From the NCBI GenBank assembly GCA_021732605.1, contig JAKFUS010000034.1, forward strand, positions 1-51,145: DNA of 51,145 nucleotides. The letters run 5' to 3'. Positions within the stretch are counted from its first letter, which is position 1; the number at the start of each line of letters is the position of its first letter. Shown here one piece after another: positions 34,575 through 42,715 of the stretch. The translations under genes and the position numbers were made by a program. Origin of the DNA: Betaproteobacteria bacterium. Lineage in GTDB: Bacteria > Pseudomonadota > Gammaproteobacteria > Burkholderiales > SG8-41. Below the pieces are notes generated by a model that saw nothing but the letters and a program-made list of their open reading frames with translations, was not told the DNA's origin and ran no database searches.

Positions 34575-35348
34575 TTATAAAACACCCGAGATGCCGCCAT
34601 CGAGGTTGATGCTGGTGCCGGTGACGTAACTCGCAGCGTCCGAGGCGAGGAACGCGATGACATTGGCGACTTCCTGCGCTTCGCCAGCGCGACGCAGCGG
34701 AATGTCCTTGACCATCCGTGCGTAATACTCGTCGGCGCTGACACCTTCCTTGGTGTAGCGGCGCTCATGCTGGCCGGATTTGATCTTGCCGATGCAGATG
34801 GTGTTGACGAGGATGTTGTCGGCGGCGAATTCCTTGGACAGGGCCTTGGTCATGGCCAGTCCTGCCGCGCGCGAGATCGACGTCGGATAGGATTCCGCGC
34901 CCGGCTGCTTGGCGGCGGAAATGGTGATGTTGATGATGCGGCCGCCACCCTGTTTTTTCATGTGCGGAATGGCGAGGCGGGTGCAGCGGATCGCGCCAAA
35001 CACTTTGAGCTCGATGTCCGCTGCCCATTCCTCATCCGTCAGTTCGAGGAACTTGCCGCGCTTAGAGGTACCGGCATTGTTGACGAGGATGTCGATGCGG
35101 CCGAATTTCTGTGCGACGGCTTCGATGAAGTTTTTGCAGTCGGTTGCTTTGCTCATGTCGGCGACCATTGCCAGCACTTCGCCGCCCGCCTTGGTGATTT
35201 CGGCTGCGACAGCGTCCAGCAGCGGTTTGCCCCGCGCGCAGATCGCCACTTTGGCGCCTTCCCGGGCCAGCATCAGGGCGGTGGCCTTGCCGATGCCTTC
35301 GGAGCCGCCGGTGACTATTGCGACTTTGCCTTTGAGTCCGAGTTCCAT
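34575..35348 (-). CDS. short-chain dehydrogenase/reductase, atypical active site
   Basis: A 257-residue SDR with the NAD(P) motif VTGGSEGIG near residue 12 and NNAGT near 90. The ATG at 35348 has GGAGGA upstream and gives MELGLKGKVAIV. The region aligned to the catalytic Ser-Tyr-Lys reads ISAAKQPGAESYPTSISRAAG: Ser is present, but at the usual Tyr position I see Thr or Ser, and the Lys position is Arg. The Tyr is displaced upstream. C-terminal EEVANVIAFLASDAASYVTG and NLDGG are normal. It may be a member of a known YPTSxSRAAG subgroup or a non-catalytic protein. The substrate is unknown. Confidence 0.85.
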   Translation of the reverse strand: MELGLKGKVAIVTGGSEGIGKATALMLAREGAKVAICARGKPLLDAVAAEITKAGGEVLAMVADMSKATDCKNFIEAVAQKFGRIDILVNNAGTSKRGKFLELTDEEWAADIELKVFGAIRCTRLAIPHMKKQGGGRIINITISAAKQPGAESYPTSISRAAGLAMTKALSKEFAADNILVNTICIGKIKSGQHERRYTKEGVSADEYYARMVKDIPLRRAGEAQEVANVIAFLASDAASYVTGTSINLDGGISGVL

Positions 35349-35497
35349 GCTGTTTGTCCTCCACAATCGTCAAAAAGAGCGCGCATTGTAGCCCCAATTC
35401 CACGCAGGGCTTTTGCGCTCCGGGCATTAGTCGTAGGATAGATGAAAGGCGGGATCGGATTTCGGATCCTTCAGACTGCACCGACCGGAGACTGATC

Positions 35498-36505
35498 ATG
35501 GCTTGCATTCACAGCACGTTACGCATACTGCGGCAAACAGGTGCAACTGTCTTGATCGCGGTCGGCCTGTTGGCACAGTCGTCCCCGGCCTTAGCGGCGG
35601 AACGTGAACTCACGGTCGACCAGTTTTCCGTGGTCAAACTCACGGTGAAGACGGTGCCGGATGCACGCAGCGCCCGTTCGCTGGGGCCGCAGCGCGAAGG
35701 CACCGGTGTGGTCATCGATTCTAGCGGCCTGGTGCTGACCATCGGCTATCTGGTGACCGAAGCCGATACCGTGGAACTGACAACGGCCGATGGCCGGAAA
35801 TTTCCGGCAAATGTCATCGGCTATGACAATGCCACCGGGCTCGGACTAGTGAAATCGCTGCAGCCGCTGCCGATCAAACCGGTGGATTTGGGCGAATCCT
35901 CGGTGGCGAACCTGCGTGACCTGGTGCTGATCGTAGGCTTTGACGGCGTCGCGCCAGCCTACATCGTATCCAAGCGACCGTTCGTCGGTTATTGGGAATA
36001 TCTGCTCGACGAAGCGATTTACACCGCGCCGGCTACCATTAACTGGCAGGGCGCTGCGCTGCTGTCAAAAGAAGGCAAGCTCCTTGGCATCGGTTCGCTG
36101 GCTGTAGGTGATGCCATCGGCAAAGGCGCCATCCCCGGGAACATGTTTGTGCCGATCGACACGCTGAAGCCGGTGCTGGGAGATTTCATTGCCAATGGCC
36201 GCGCCACCACCAAGCCCCGGCCGTGGCTGGGGATTACCTCGCAGGAAGTGCAGGGCAAGGTCATCATTACCCGCGTAAATGACGAAGGGCCGGCTGCAGA
36301 TGCCGGGCTGCAAGCCGGTGACATCATCGTCGGCCTTGGCGGCCAGTCACTCCGCGGCCAGGCTGATTTTTATTTGCGCCTGTGGAAAAGCGGGGAAGCC
36401 GGCGTGGAAGTCGCTCTGGATGTGCTGAAGGGCAACAAGGTCGAACTGGTGAAGGTCAAGTCGATTGATCGTGAGCGGCATTTCCGCTCGAAACCGGTTT
36501 ATTGA
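35498..36505 (+). CDS. secreted HtrA-like pseudoprotease with PDZ domain
   Basis: A 335-residue protein with a signal peptide (about 12-34, ending ALAA), a trypsin-like S1C fold (about 40-220) and one PDZ domain (about 235-330: PWLGITSQEV, DEGPAADAGLQAGDII). Fold landmarks remain (GTGVVIDSSGLVLT, IGYD, INWQGAAL, LGIGSL), but all three catalytic residues are replaced: Tyr84 stands at the usual His, Gly114 at the usual Asp, and Gly/Ala185-186 at the GNSGG serine. It is thus probably a periplasmic scaffold, chaperone or regulator. The ATG at 35498 has CCGGAG upstream. It is divergent from the SDR gene. Confidence 0.85.
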   Translation: MACIHSTLRILRQTGATVLIAVGLLAQSSPALAAERELTVDQFSVVKLTVKTVPDARSARSLGPQREGTGVVIDSSGLVLTIGYLVTEADTVELTTADGRKFPANVIGYDNATGLGLVKSLQPLPIKPVDLGESSVANLRDLVLIVGFDGVAPAYIVSKRPFVGYWEYLLDEAIYTAPATINWQGAALLSKEGKLLGIGSLAVGDAIGKGAIPGNMFVPIDTLKPVLGDFIANGRATTKPRPWLGITSQEVQGKVIITRVNDEGPAADAGLQAGDIIVGLGGQSLRGQADFYLRLWKSGEAGVEVALDVLKGNKVELVKVKSIDRERHFRSKPVY

Positions 36506-36578
36506 GTTGAACGGCGGGTAACTTCTCCCCGCAGCCAGGAACGGCGGGTGATGTCTCAGCGCGGGAACTTCCCCAAGC

Positions 36579-36644
36579 CAGGCGCGAGCAGTTTGCGCCA
36601 AAAGACTACCGCTCAGGCGCGAGCAGTTTGCGCCGAAAGACTAC
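36579..36644. repeat. tandem 31-bp repeats, each a hairpin
   Basis: Two copies, 36579-36609 and 36614-36644, at a 35-bp period with one mismatch. Each has GGCGC gagcagttt GCGCC, able to form a small hairpin. A shorter pair of GAACGGCGGGT repeats lies just before, at about 36509 and 36539. The region sits between the convergent pseudoprotease and acyl-CoA dehydrogenase genes. It may be a terminator cluster or a recent local duplication. Confidence 0.7.
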
Positions 36645-36647
36645 TTT

Positions 36648-37829
36648 CTAGAAGTAATCCATTCCGAAGCAGCCCGACGCCAGATCCATCTGCTCGACGA
36701 GTTTGCGCCCGACCATATTGCGCAGGGTTTCGGTGGTCCCGCCGCCCAGACTGCCGTAACGCGTGCCGCGGAAAAAACGTGACACTGGAAATTCGTCGGT
36801 AAAACCGTAACCACCGTGCACCTGAATCGCCTCGCTGGTGACGCGGATTGACATTTCATTGGTGTAGATCTTGGCCATTGCCGCCAGCGTCGGATCGGGG
36901 AATCTGTTGCCTGAAACCGTGTCGCCTGACACCGCGGCGCGGTAGAGCAGGCCGCGCGCCGCCTCAATCTGGATGTACATGTCCGCGACTTTCCAACGCA
37001 TGCCCTGGAAGTCACCGATCTTTTTACCGAATGCTGAACGGGCGCGCATGTACTTCACCGCTTCTTCCAGCGCCCCTTCGGCGAGGCCGAGGCAGATCGC
37101 CGGATTCAGGCAGCGCTGCGTGTTGAAGGCCGACAGCAGTTTCTTCATGCCGTTGTCGCGAATCACCAGGTTTTCCAGCGGCAATTCGACGTCATCGAAG
37201 AACACGTCGGACAGGTATTCACCGCCCATGGTGTGATACGTCGCCTTGGCGGTCAGCCCCTTGACCCCCCCCGGCACCAGCACGCAGCCGATGCCTTCGG
37301 CGCCCGGCTTGCTGTCGACGCGGGTGAATACCACGAACATCTCGGCGATGTCGGCGCGCGAAATCAGTGTCTTCGCGCCGCGCAGGATCACGCGGTCGCC
37401 TTTGATCGTGCAGTTGGTTTTGTAATTCGGCACGTCGGTGCCGGCGTCGGGCTCGGTCATGCAGATGGCGAGCATGGCTTCGCCGGTGGCGACGCGGGGC
37501 AGGATTTTTCGCTTGATTTCCTCGGGCGCAAACGTCGCGATGACACGGGTCTGGGTGCCGACTTCGCCGAGCGCACCCATCGCCGTGACGTAACAGACCT
37601 TGCCGATTTCCTCCAGCACCAGCACGGTGTCGAGGATCGACAGTCCTGAGCCGCCGTATTCCTGCGGCACGGCCATGCCGAGCACGCCGATTTCGCCCAG
37701 CCGCTTCATGTTTTCGGCGGGCCAGGTGCCGTCGAGATACTTGATCGCGCGCGGCGCGAATTCTTTCTGACAGACCTTGCGCACGGTGTCGACGAAGGCG
37801 CGCTGTTCTTCCGAGATGCTGAAATCCAT
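36648..37829 (-). CDS. acyl-CoA dehydrogenase family protein
   Basis: A 393-residue flavoprotein with the standard N-terminal helical, beta-barrel and C-terminal helical layout: CMTEPDAGTDV (about 126-136) for FAD binding, RSAFGKKIGDFQ (about 275-286), and QVHGGYGFTDEFPVSRFFRG. It would dehydrogenate an acyl-CoA thioester. The MCAD-type catalytic Glu (YEGT) is replaced by Gly in SLGGGTTETLRN, and at the alternative IVD/LCAD site the residue is Gln (FNTQRC). It lies 66 bp downstream of a class II aldolase gene on the same strand. The specific substrate is unknown. Confidence 0.9.
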   Translation of the reverse strand: MDFSISEEQRAFVDTVRKVCQKEFAPRAIKYLDGTWPAENMKRLGEIGVLGMAVPQEYGGSGLSILDTVLVLEEIGKVCYVTAMGALGEVGTQTRVIATFAPEEIKRKILPRVATGEAMLAICMTEPDAGTDVPNYKTNCTIKGDRVILRGAKTLISRADIAEMFVVFTRVDSKPGAEGIGCVLVPGGVKGLTAKATYHTMGGEYLSDVFFDDVELPLENLVIRDNGMKKLLSAFNTQRCLNPAICLGLAEGALEEAVKYMRARSAFGKKIGDFQGMRWKVADMYIQIEAARGLLYRAAVSGDTVSGNRFPDPTLAAMAKIYTNEMSIRVTSEAIQVHGGYGFTDEFPVSRFFRGTRYGSLGGGTTETLRNMVGRKLVEQMDLASGCFGMDYF

Positions 37830-37895
37830 GTTGAACCTGATAATTGGTATTAGTTATTAGTAATTGGTGACTGGCGCGAAGAATTGATGCGACGG

Positions 37896-38693
37896 TCAGT
37901 GCCAGTACGGCGGGTAGCCGGAATTTTTTCCTTCAGCATCCAGCAGGCGCAGCATGGCATGCCATTCCAGCACGCCGTACGGCCGGCGCGTGCCGGGCTG
38001 GTAGAGATTGGCGGTGTGATCGATAACCTCCTGCGGCGGCAGCACGATTTCCTGCCCGCCGGCCATCGCATCGACCTGCGAGCGGCAGGACATTTCAAGC
38101 TGATACATGGTGTTGAACGCCTGCTGGATGGTGGCGCCGCAGGTCAGCAGGCCGTGGTTGCGCAGCAGCATGGCGTCGTGCGGCCCCAAGTCGCGCACCA
38201 GACGTTCGCGTTCGGCGAGGTCCAATGCGGGGCCCTCGTAATCGTGATAACCCAGGTGCCCGACAAACCGCATTGAAGTCTGCGTCATCGGCAGCAGGCC
38301 GCACTTCATCGAGCACACGGCCATGCCGGCGCGGGTGTGCGTGTGGATCACGCATTTCAATTCGGGCCGCGCGCGATGAATCGCGCCATGGATGACATAA
38401 CCCGATTTGTTGATGCCGTAGTCGGTGTCCGGCTGCCACAGGATGTTGCCTTCGAGGTCGATCTTGACCAGATTTGATGCCGAGATTTCCTTGTAGAGCA
38501 GGCCGTAGAGGTTGATCAGCAGGTGCTCGTCATCACCGGGAATGCGCGCGGTGATGTGGTTGTAGATCAGGTCGGTCATGCCAAAACTGTCGGTCAGCCG
38601 GTAACAGGCCGCGAGGTTGACCCGCGCCTCCCATTCCCCGGGGCTGACTTCGTCTTTGATGCTGCGGAATTGGGTGGAGTAATTAGCGGTCAC
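37896..38693 (-). CDS. class II aldolase/adducin family protein
   Basis: A 265-residue cytoplasmic zinc-dependent aldolase-fold protein. HTHTRAGMA (about 117-125) holds the His ligands, MLLRNHGLLTCG carries another His, and GDDEHLLINLYGL, VKIDLEGNIL are family blocks. Such proteins include fuculose-phosphate aldolases, but also decarboxylases and non-aldolases. It precedes an acyl-CoA dehydrogenase gene on the same strand. The substrate cannot be inferred. Confidence 0.88.
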   Translation of the reverse strand: MTANYSTQFRSIKDEVSPGEWEARVNLAACYRLTDSFGMTDLIYNHITARIPGDDEHLLINLYGLLYKEISASNLVKIDLEGNILWQPDTDYGINKSGYVIHGAIHRARPELKCVIHTHTRAGMAVCSMKCGLLPMTQTSMRFVGHLGYHDYEGPALDLAERERLVRDLGPHDAMLLRNHGLLTCGATIQQAFNTMYQLEMSCRSQVDAMAGGQEIVLPPQEVIDHTANLYQPGTRRPYGVLEWHAMLRLLDAEGKNSGYPPYWH

Positions 38694-38795
38694 GGGCGTT
38701 TCCAGTGCAGGGTTAACGTGGAATAAATGCGGGACGAAACAGCATGAACGGATGCGACAGTCTTAAGAGGTAATTATATAGGCCGTCCCTCGGGT

Positions 38796-38824
38796 TTGAC
38801 TGGGGCGGTTCCGTATCCTAGACT
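38796..38824 (+). promoter_or_regulatory. sigma-70 promoter of the alpha/beta hydrolase gene
   Basis: TTGACT (38796-38801) and TAGACT (38819-38824) are separated by exactly 17 bp, giving a start near 38831 and a leader of about 50 bases. On the minus strand TATAAT (38778-38773) could serve the aldolase gene. Confidence 0.65.
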
Positions 38825-38881
38825 TGCGTTCCCCTCTGCTAGCTGGCTTTCCAACCTCTTTTTTTACCTCTCCAGGGACTC

Positions 38882-39805
38882 ATGGATCAAACTGCAAAAA
38901 GCGCCGCTATCGCCGGCAAGGAACACTGGACCCGCAAGGGTGACGTCAAACTTTTCCTGTGGGAAAAACCCGCCACGGACGGCAAGGGCAAAAACGGCAC
39001 GGTGCTGTTCGTCCACGGTTCATCGATGGCCTCGCAACCGACGTTCGACCTGCATGTGCCGGGCCGGCCCGATTCATCGGTGATGGACTGGTTTGCCGAG
39101 CGCGGCTTCAACACCTGGTGCGTCGATATGGAGGGCTACGGCCGTTCCGACAAGTCGCGCGACATTTATTTTGATATCGCCAACGGTGCCGATGACCTTG
39201 AGGCCGCGAGCGATTACATCATGAAGACCAATGGTGTGAAGCAGTTCCTGGTCTACGGCATTTCGTCCGGCGCGCTGCGTGCGGCGATGTTTGCCGAGCG
39301 TCATCCGGATCGCGTATCACGGCTGGCACTGGACGCTTTCGTGTGGACCGGCAAGGGCAGCCCGACGCTGGAGGAGCGCGCGAAAAAACTCGATCAGTGG
39401 AAGGCCAACAAACGGCGTCCGATCGACCGTGCCTTTATGCGCTCAATTTTCAATCGCGATCATCCCGGTTGTGCTGAAGAGCGGGTTGTCGAAGTGTTTG
39501 CCGATGAAGTGCTCAAGCTCGACGACTCTGTGCCGACCGGCACTTACCTCGACATGTGCGCGAAGCTGCCGGTGGTGGATCCGGCGAAAATCAAAGCGGC
39601 GACAGTGATCATGCGCGGCCAGTGGGACGGTATTGCCAGCATGGAAGACCTGCTTGATTTCTTCAATCGCCTGCCCAACCCGGACAAGCAGTTTGCAGTG
39701 ATGGCCGGCATTTCCCACGCCAGCTTCCAGCAGATCAATTACCGCACGGTCTATCACATCCTGCATTCGTTTTTTACTCAGCCGGAACCGATTTACCGGG
39801 GATAA
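38882..39805 (+). CDS. alpha/beta hydrolase
   Basis: A 307-residue serine hydrolase. The oxyanion motif FVHGSSMA is at 43-50, the nucleophile elbow GISSG at 126-130 gives Ser128, the acid is Asp249 (GQWDG) and the base is His279 (ISHASF). It has no signal peptide, so it acts in the cytoplasm. It could cleave an ester, lactone or C-C bond. It is divergent from the aldolase and followed 58 bp later by a Bug receptor, probably in one operon. Confidence 0.92.
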   Translation: MDQTAKSAAIAGKEHWTRKGDVKLFLWEKPATDGKGKNGTVLFVHGSSMASQPTFDLHVPGRPDSSVMDWFAERGFNTWCVDMEGYGRSDKSRDIYFDIANGADDLEAASDYIMKTNGVKQFLVYGISSGALRAAMFAERHPDRVSRLALDAFVWTGKGSPTLEERAKKLDQWKANKRRPIDRAFMRSIFNRDHPGCAEERVVEVFADEVLKLDDSVPTGTYLDMCAKLPVVDPAKIKAATVIMRGQWDGIASMEDLLDFFNRLPNPDKQFAVMAGISHASFQQINYRTVYHILHSFFTQPEPIYRG

Positions 39806-39863
39806 CACCCGCGCGGTTCTGTTTTTAAAGCAGCACAGCAGCAGCTCAACGAGGAGAAGCCCA

Positions 39864-40838
39864 ATGAAACACCAACAACTGCGGTTTGCCGGTGCCATAT
39901 TCGCCGCCGTGTCCATGCTTTGGGGCACACCTGCAATTGCCCAGCAATGGCCGTCCAAAGCGGTGCGCATTGTCGTGCCCTTTGGCGCCGGCGGCGGCAC
40001 CGATATCCAGGGGCGCCTGTTGGCGCAGAAATTCCAGGCCAGCATGGGCCAAAACTTCCTGGTCGATAATCGTTCCGGCGCAGCGGGTCTGATCGGCGCT
40101 GAACTGGTGGCCAAGGCCCCCGGCGACGGCTCCAACATCCTGTTCACCACGGCCTCGCTGGCGGTCAACATCACGCTCTACAGCAAGCGCATGACCTTCG
40201 ATCCGTATACCGACCTGGTGCCGGTGAGCTGGGTTTCATCGGTGCCGCTGGTGCTGGTGGTGCATCCCAGCGTACCCGTGAAAAACGTCAGGGAACTGGT
40301 TGCACTGGCCAAGAGGACCGGCAAGATGAATGCTGCGCACAACGGCTCAGGCACGACCAGCCACCTGTCGATTGAAATGCTCAAGCTGTTCGGCGGGGTT
40401 AATGTCACACCGATTCCATACAAGGGCGGTGGTCCGGCGATCGTGGCGCAGATCAGTGGCGAGACCGATTTCACCTTCGCCACCGCGCTGGCGGCGCAGC
40501 CGTTCATCAAAACCGGCAAGGTCAAGGCACTGGCAGTGACCACGGCCAAGCGGTCCGCGGCATTCCCCGATCTGCCGACCATGAACTCGATTTACCCGGA
40601 GTTCGAGTCGGACAACTGGTACGCAATGTTTCTCTCCAAGGGCACATCCAAGGACATCGTGGCCAAGCTGAATGCTGAAATCATCAAGGCGCTGAAGGCA
40701 CCGGATCTCAACGACTTCATCCGCAAGGAAGGCGGCGAGCCGGTGGGCAGTACACCGGAGGAACTCACAGCCTATTTCAAGCGTGAAGGCGAAAAATATG
40801 CGAAGGTGATCAAGGCCGCCAAGGTTGTTGGCGACTGA
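39864..40838 (+). CDS. Bug family periplasmic receptor
   Basis: A 324-residue TctC-type binding protein with a signal peptide to about residue 27 (ending AIAQ). IVVPFGAGGGTDIQG, VDNRSGAAGLIG, HNGSGTTSHLSIEM and TPIPYKGGGPA are the ligand-lobe motifs. It binds a carboxylate in the periplasm. A GGAG ribosome site lies upstream. It follows the alpha/beta hydrolase gene closely and has its own terminator at 40863-40889. No TctA/TctB partner is seen. Confidence 0.93.
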   Translation: MKHQQLRFAGAIFAAVSMLWGTPAIAQQWPSKAVRIVVPFGAGGGTDIQGRLLAQKFQASMGQNFLVDNRSGAAGLIGAELVAKAPGDGSNILFTTASLAVNITLYSKRMTFDPYTDLVPVSWVSSVPLVLVVHPSVPVKNVRELVALAKRTGKMNAAHNGSGTTSHLSIEMLKLFGGVNVTPIPYKGGGPAIVAQISGETDFTFATALAAQPFIKTGKVKALAVTTAKRSAAFPDLPTMNSIYPEFESDNWYAMFLSKGTSKDIVAKLNAEIIKALKAPDLNDFIRKEGGEPVGSTPEELTAYFKREGEKYAKVIKAAKVVGD

Positions 40839-40862
40839 AATAGCCTGCAGTCCTGTTGCGGA

Positions 40863-40889
40863 ACGCCCGCCCAGTGCGGGCGTTTTTTT
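40863..40889 (+). terminator. rho-independent terminator after the Bug gene
   Basis: An 8-bp GC-rich stem (ACGCCCGC/GCGGGCGT), a five-base loop and a run of seven T's. It ends the hydrolase-Bug operon, so the next gene needs its own promoter. Confidence 0.9.
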
Positions 40890-40974
40890 ATGCAGCGCAT
40901 GATGTGGAACCGGGCGCTGCCGGCATCATGCCCTGTTAGAATTGTTGGCATCCACTCCTGTTACTGAATGCATC

Positions 40975-41601
40975 ATGGCCGAATTCGACGCAAGCAAACT
41001 TTCCTGGCAGGACCAGTACAAGCTGATGGTCGGCACCGTAACCCCGCGCCCGATTGCGCTGGTCACCACGCTGGGCCGCAACGGACCGAATGCCGCACCC
41101 TTCAGTTTTTTTAATGCAGTGGGTTCCGATCCGGCGATGCTGATGTTTTCGGTCGGCGAAAAAACCAGCGGCGCCAAGGATACGATCCGTAACATCCGCG
41201 AGATTCCGGAATTCGTCGTGCACATCGTCAGCGATGCGATCAAGGATCAGATGAATGTCTGTGCCGTTGATTACCCGCCAGAAGTCAATGAAATCGAAAA
41301 AGCCGGATTCACTGCGGTGCCTTCAAGCCGGGTGCGGCCGCCACGCATTGCCGAGGCTCCGGTGGCGATGGAATGCCGGCTGATGCAGATCGTCGATCTC
41401 GGTCGCAAGCCCTATCACGTGGTGTTCGGCGAGGTCGTCTATTTCCATTACCACGACGGCATCGTCAACGAGCGTTTCCACGTCGACATCGGCCGGGTCA
41501 ATCCGATTGGCCGGCTGGCCGGGAAGGGTGGCTATACCCGCGTCACCGACCGATTCGAGATGCCGCGCATCCCTTACGGTGGCGGCGCCGCGGGCGAATA
41601 A
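40975..41601 (+). CDS. flavin reductase-like, FMN-binding protein
   Basis: A 208-residue split-barrel flavoprotein of the DIM6/NTAB group. GTVTPRPIALVTTLG at about 19-33, NAAPFSFFNAVGSDPAMLMFS and DTIRNIREIPEFVVH are the FMN-binding blocks. The ATG at 40975 is chosen over an upstream TTG. It would reduce flavin for a partner monooxygenase or act directly on a substrate; no oxygenase gene is adjacent. It lies 92 bp before the next Bug gene. Confidence 0.88.
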   Translation: MAEFDASKLSWQDQYKLMVGTVTPRPIALVTTLGRNGPNAAPFSFFNAVGSDPAMLMFSVGEKTSGAKDTIRNIREIPEFVVHIVSDAIKDQMNVCAVDYPPEVNEIEKAGFTAVPSSRVRPPRIAEAPVAMECRLMQIVDLGRKPYHVVFGEVVYFHYHDGIVNERFHVDIGRVNPIGRLAGKGGYTRVTDRFEMPRIPYGGGAAGE

Positions 41602-41692
41602 ACGGTGCTTGTCCCGAAGCTGATTCAAACCCATTCACACAAAAACATCGCATACCCGGGGGACCATAGTCAGTCTGTTCGCAAGGTGCATC

Positions 41693-42685
41693 ATGAATAT
41701 CACGCACAATTTTTTTCCGGCACTGCTCATCGCGCTGGTCACAGTTTCCGCTGTTCCGACAGCCCCCGCTTTTTCCGCTGAATCCTCCGCCTATCCGCAG
41801 CGCCCCGTCCGCCTGGTGGTGCCGTACTCCGCCGGCGGTTCGACCGACACTGTGGCACGCATCACCGGTGCCCGCCTGTCCGAGCGCCTCGGTCAGCAGG
41901 TGGTGGTCGACAACCGCACCGGCGCCGGCACCATCATCGGCACCGAAATCGTCAAGGCCGCGACCCCTGACGGCCATGTGCTGCTGATGGCAACGCCACC
42001 GCTGGCGGTGAACCCTTCGCTCTATGACAAAGTGCCCTATGTGCTCGATCGCGATTTTGTCGCGATCACCAACATCGCCGGCTCCAGCAATCTGCTGGTG
42101 GTGCATCCGTCGATGCCCGCGGCCTCGGTCAGGGAACTGATTGCCGTGCTGAAAGCCAGCCCCGGAAAATACAATTACGGCTCCAGCGGTGTTGGCGGCG
42201 CCGGTCATCTCGCGATGGCCTTGTTTACCAGCATGGCTGGTGTGGAAGCGCTGCATGTGCCGTACAAAGGCGGCGCACCGGCAGTGGCCGATCTGGTGGG
42301 CGGTCGTCTGAACATGATGATGGCCAACCTGACCACGGCGCAGCCGCATATCCGCGCCGGCAAGCTGAAAGGGCTCGGCGTCGGCAAAACCAAACGTTCG
42401 CCCTTGTTCCCCGAAATGCCGACTATTGCCGAGGCGGGACTGAAAGGTTATGAAGCGAACAACTGGAACGGGGTGGTGGCGCCGCGCGGCACGCCGCGCG
42501 CGGTGATTGATCGTTTGTACAAGGACATCACCGCTACGCTGGAGGAGCCGGCCATTGCCGAACGCATGGCGCGCGCCGGACTGGAGCCCGTGGGCGACAC
42601 GCCGGTTGAGTTCGCGCAGTACCTGAAGGCCGAGGCTTTGAAGTGGGGCAAGCTGGTCAAGTCGGCGAATATCAAAGCCGAGTAA
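41693..42685 (+). CDS. Bug family periplasmic receptor
   Basis: A 330-residue TctC-type receptor with a signal peptide (about 1-29, ending AFSAE). LVVPYSAGGSTDTVAR, VDNRTGAGTIIG, YGSSGVGGAGHLAM and HVPYKGGAPAV mark the fold. It precedes a PrpD-like gene by 30 bp, so uptake of a tricarboxylate or methylcitrate-type acid is plausible but unproven. TctA/TctB are not present. Confidence 0.93.
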   Translation: MNITHNFFPALLIALVTVSAVPTAPAFSAESSAYPQRPVRLVVPYSAGGSTDTVARITGARLSERLGQQVVVDNRTGAGTIIGTEIVKAATPDGHVLLMATPPLAVNPSLYDKVPYVLDRDFVAITNIAGSSNLLVVHPSMPAASVRELIAVLKASPGKYNYGSSGVGGAGHLAMALFTSMAGVEALHVPYKGGAPAVADLVGGRLNMMMANLTTAQPHIRAGKLKGLGVGKTKRSPLFPEMPTIAEAGLKGYEANNWNGVVAPRGTPRAVIDRLYKDITATLEEPAIAERMARAGLEPVGDTPVEFAQYLKAEALKWGKLVKSANIKAE

Positions 42686-42715
42686 AAAATAATTTAAAAA
42701 CAAAGGGTTATAAAT

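Noticed and set aside
36509-36648. Tandem repeats considered as a CRISPR array
   Set aside because: Only two copies with a 4-bp spacing, and no cas genes are present.
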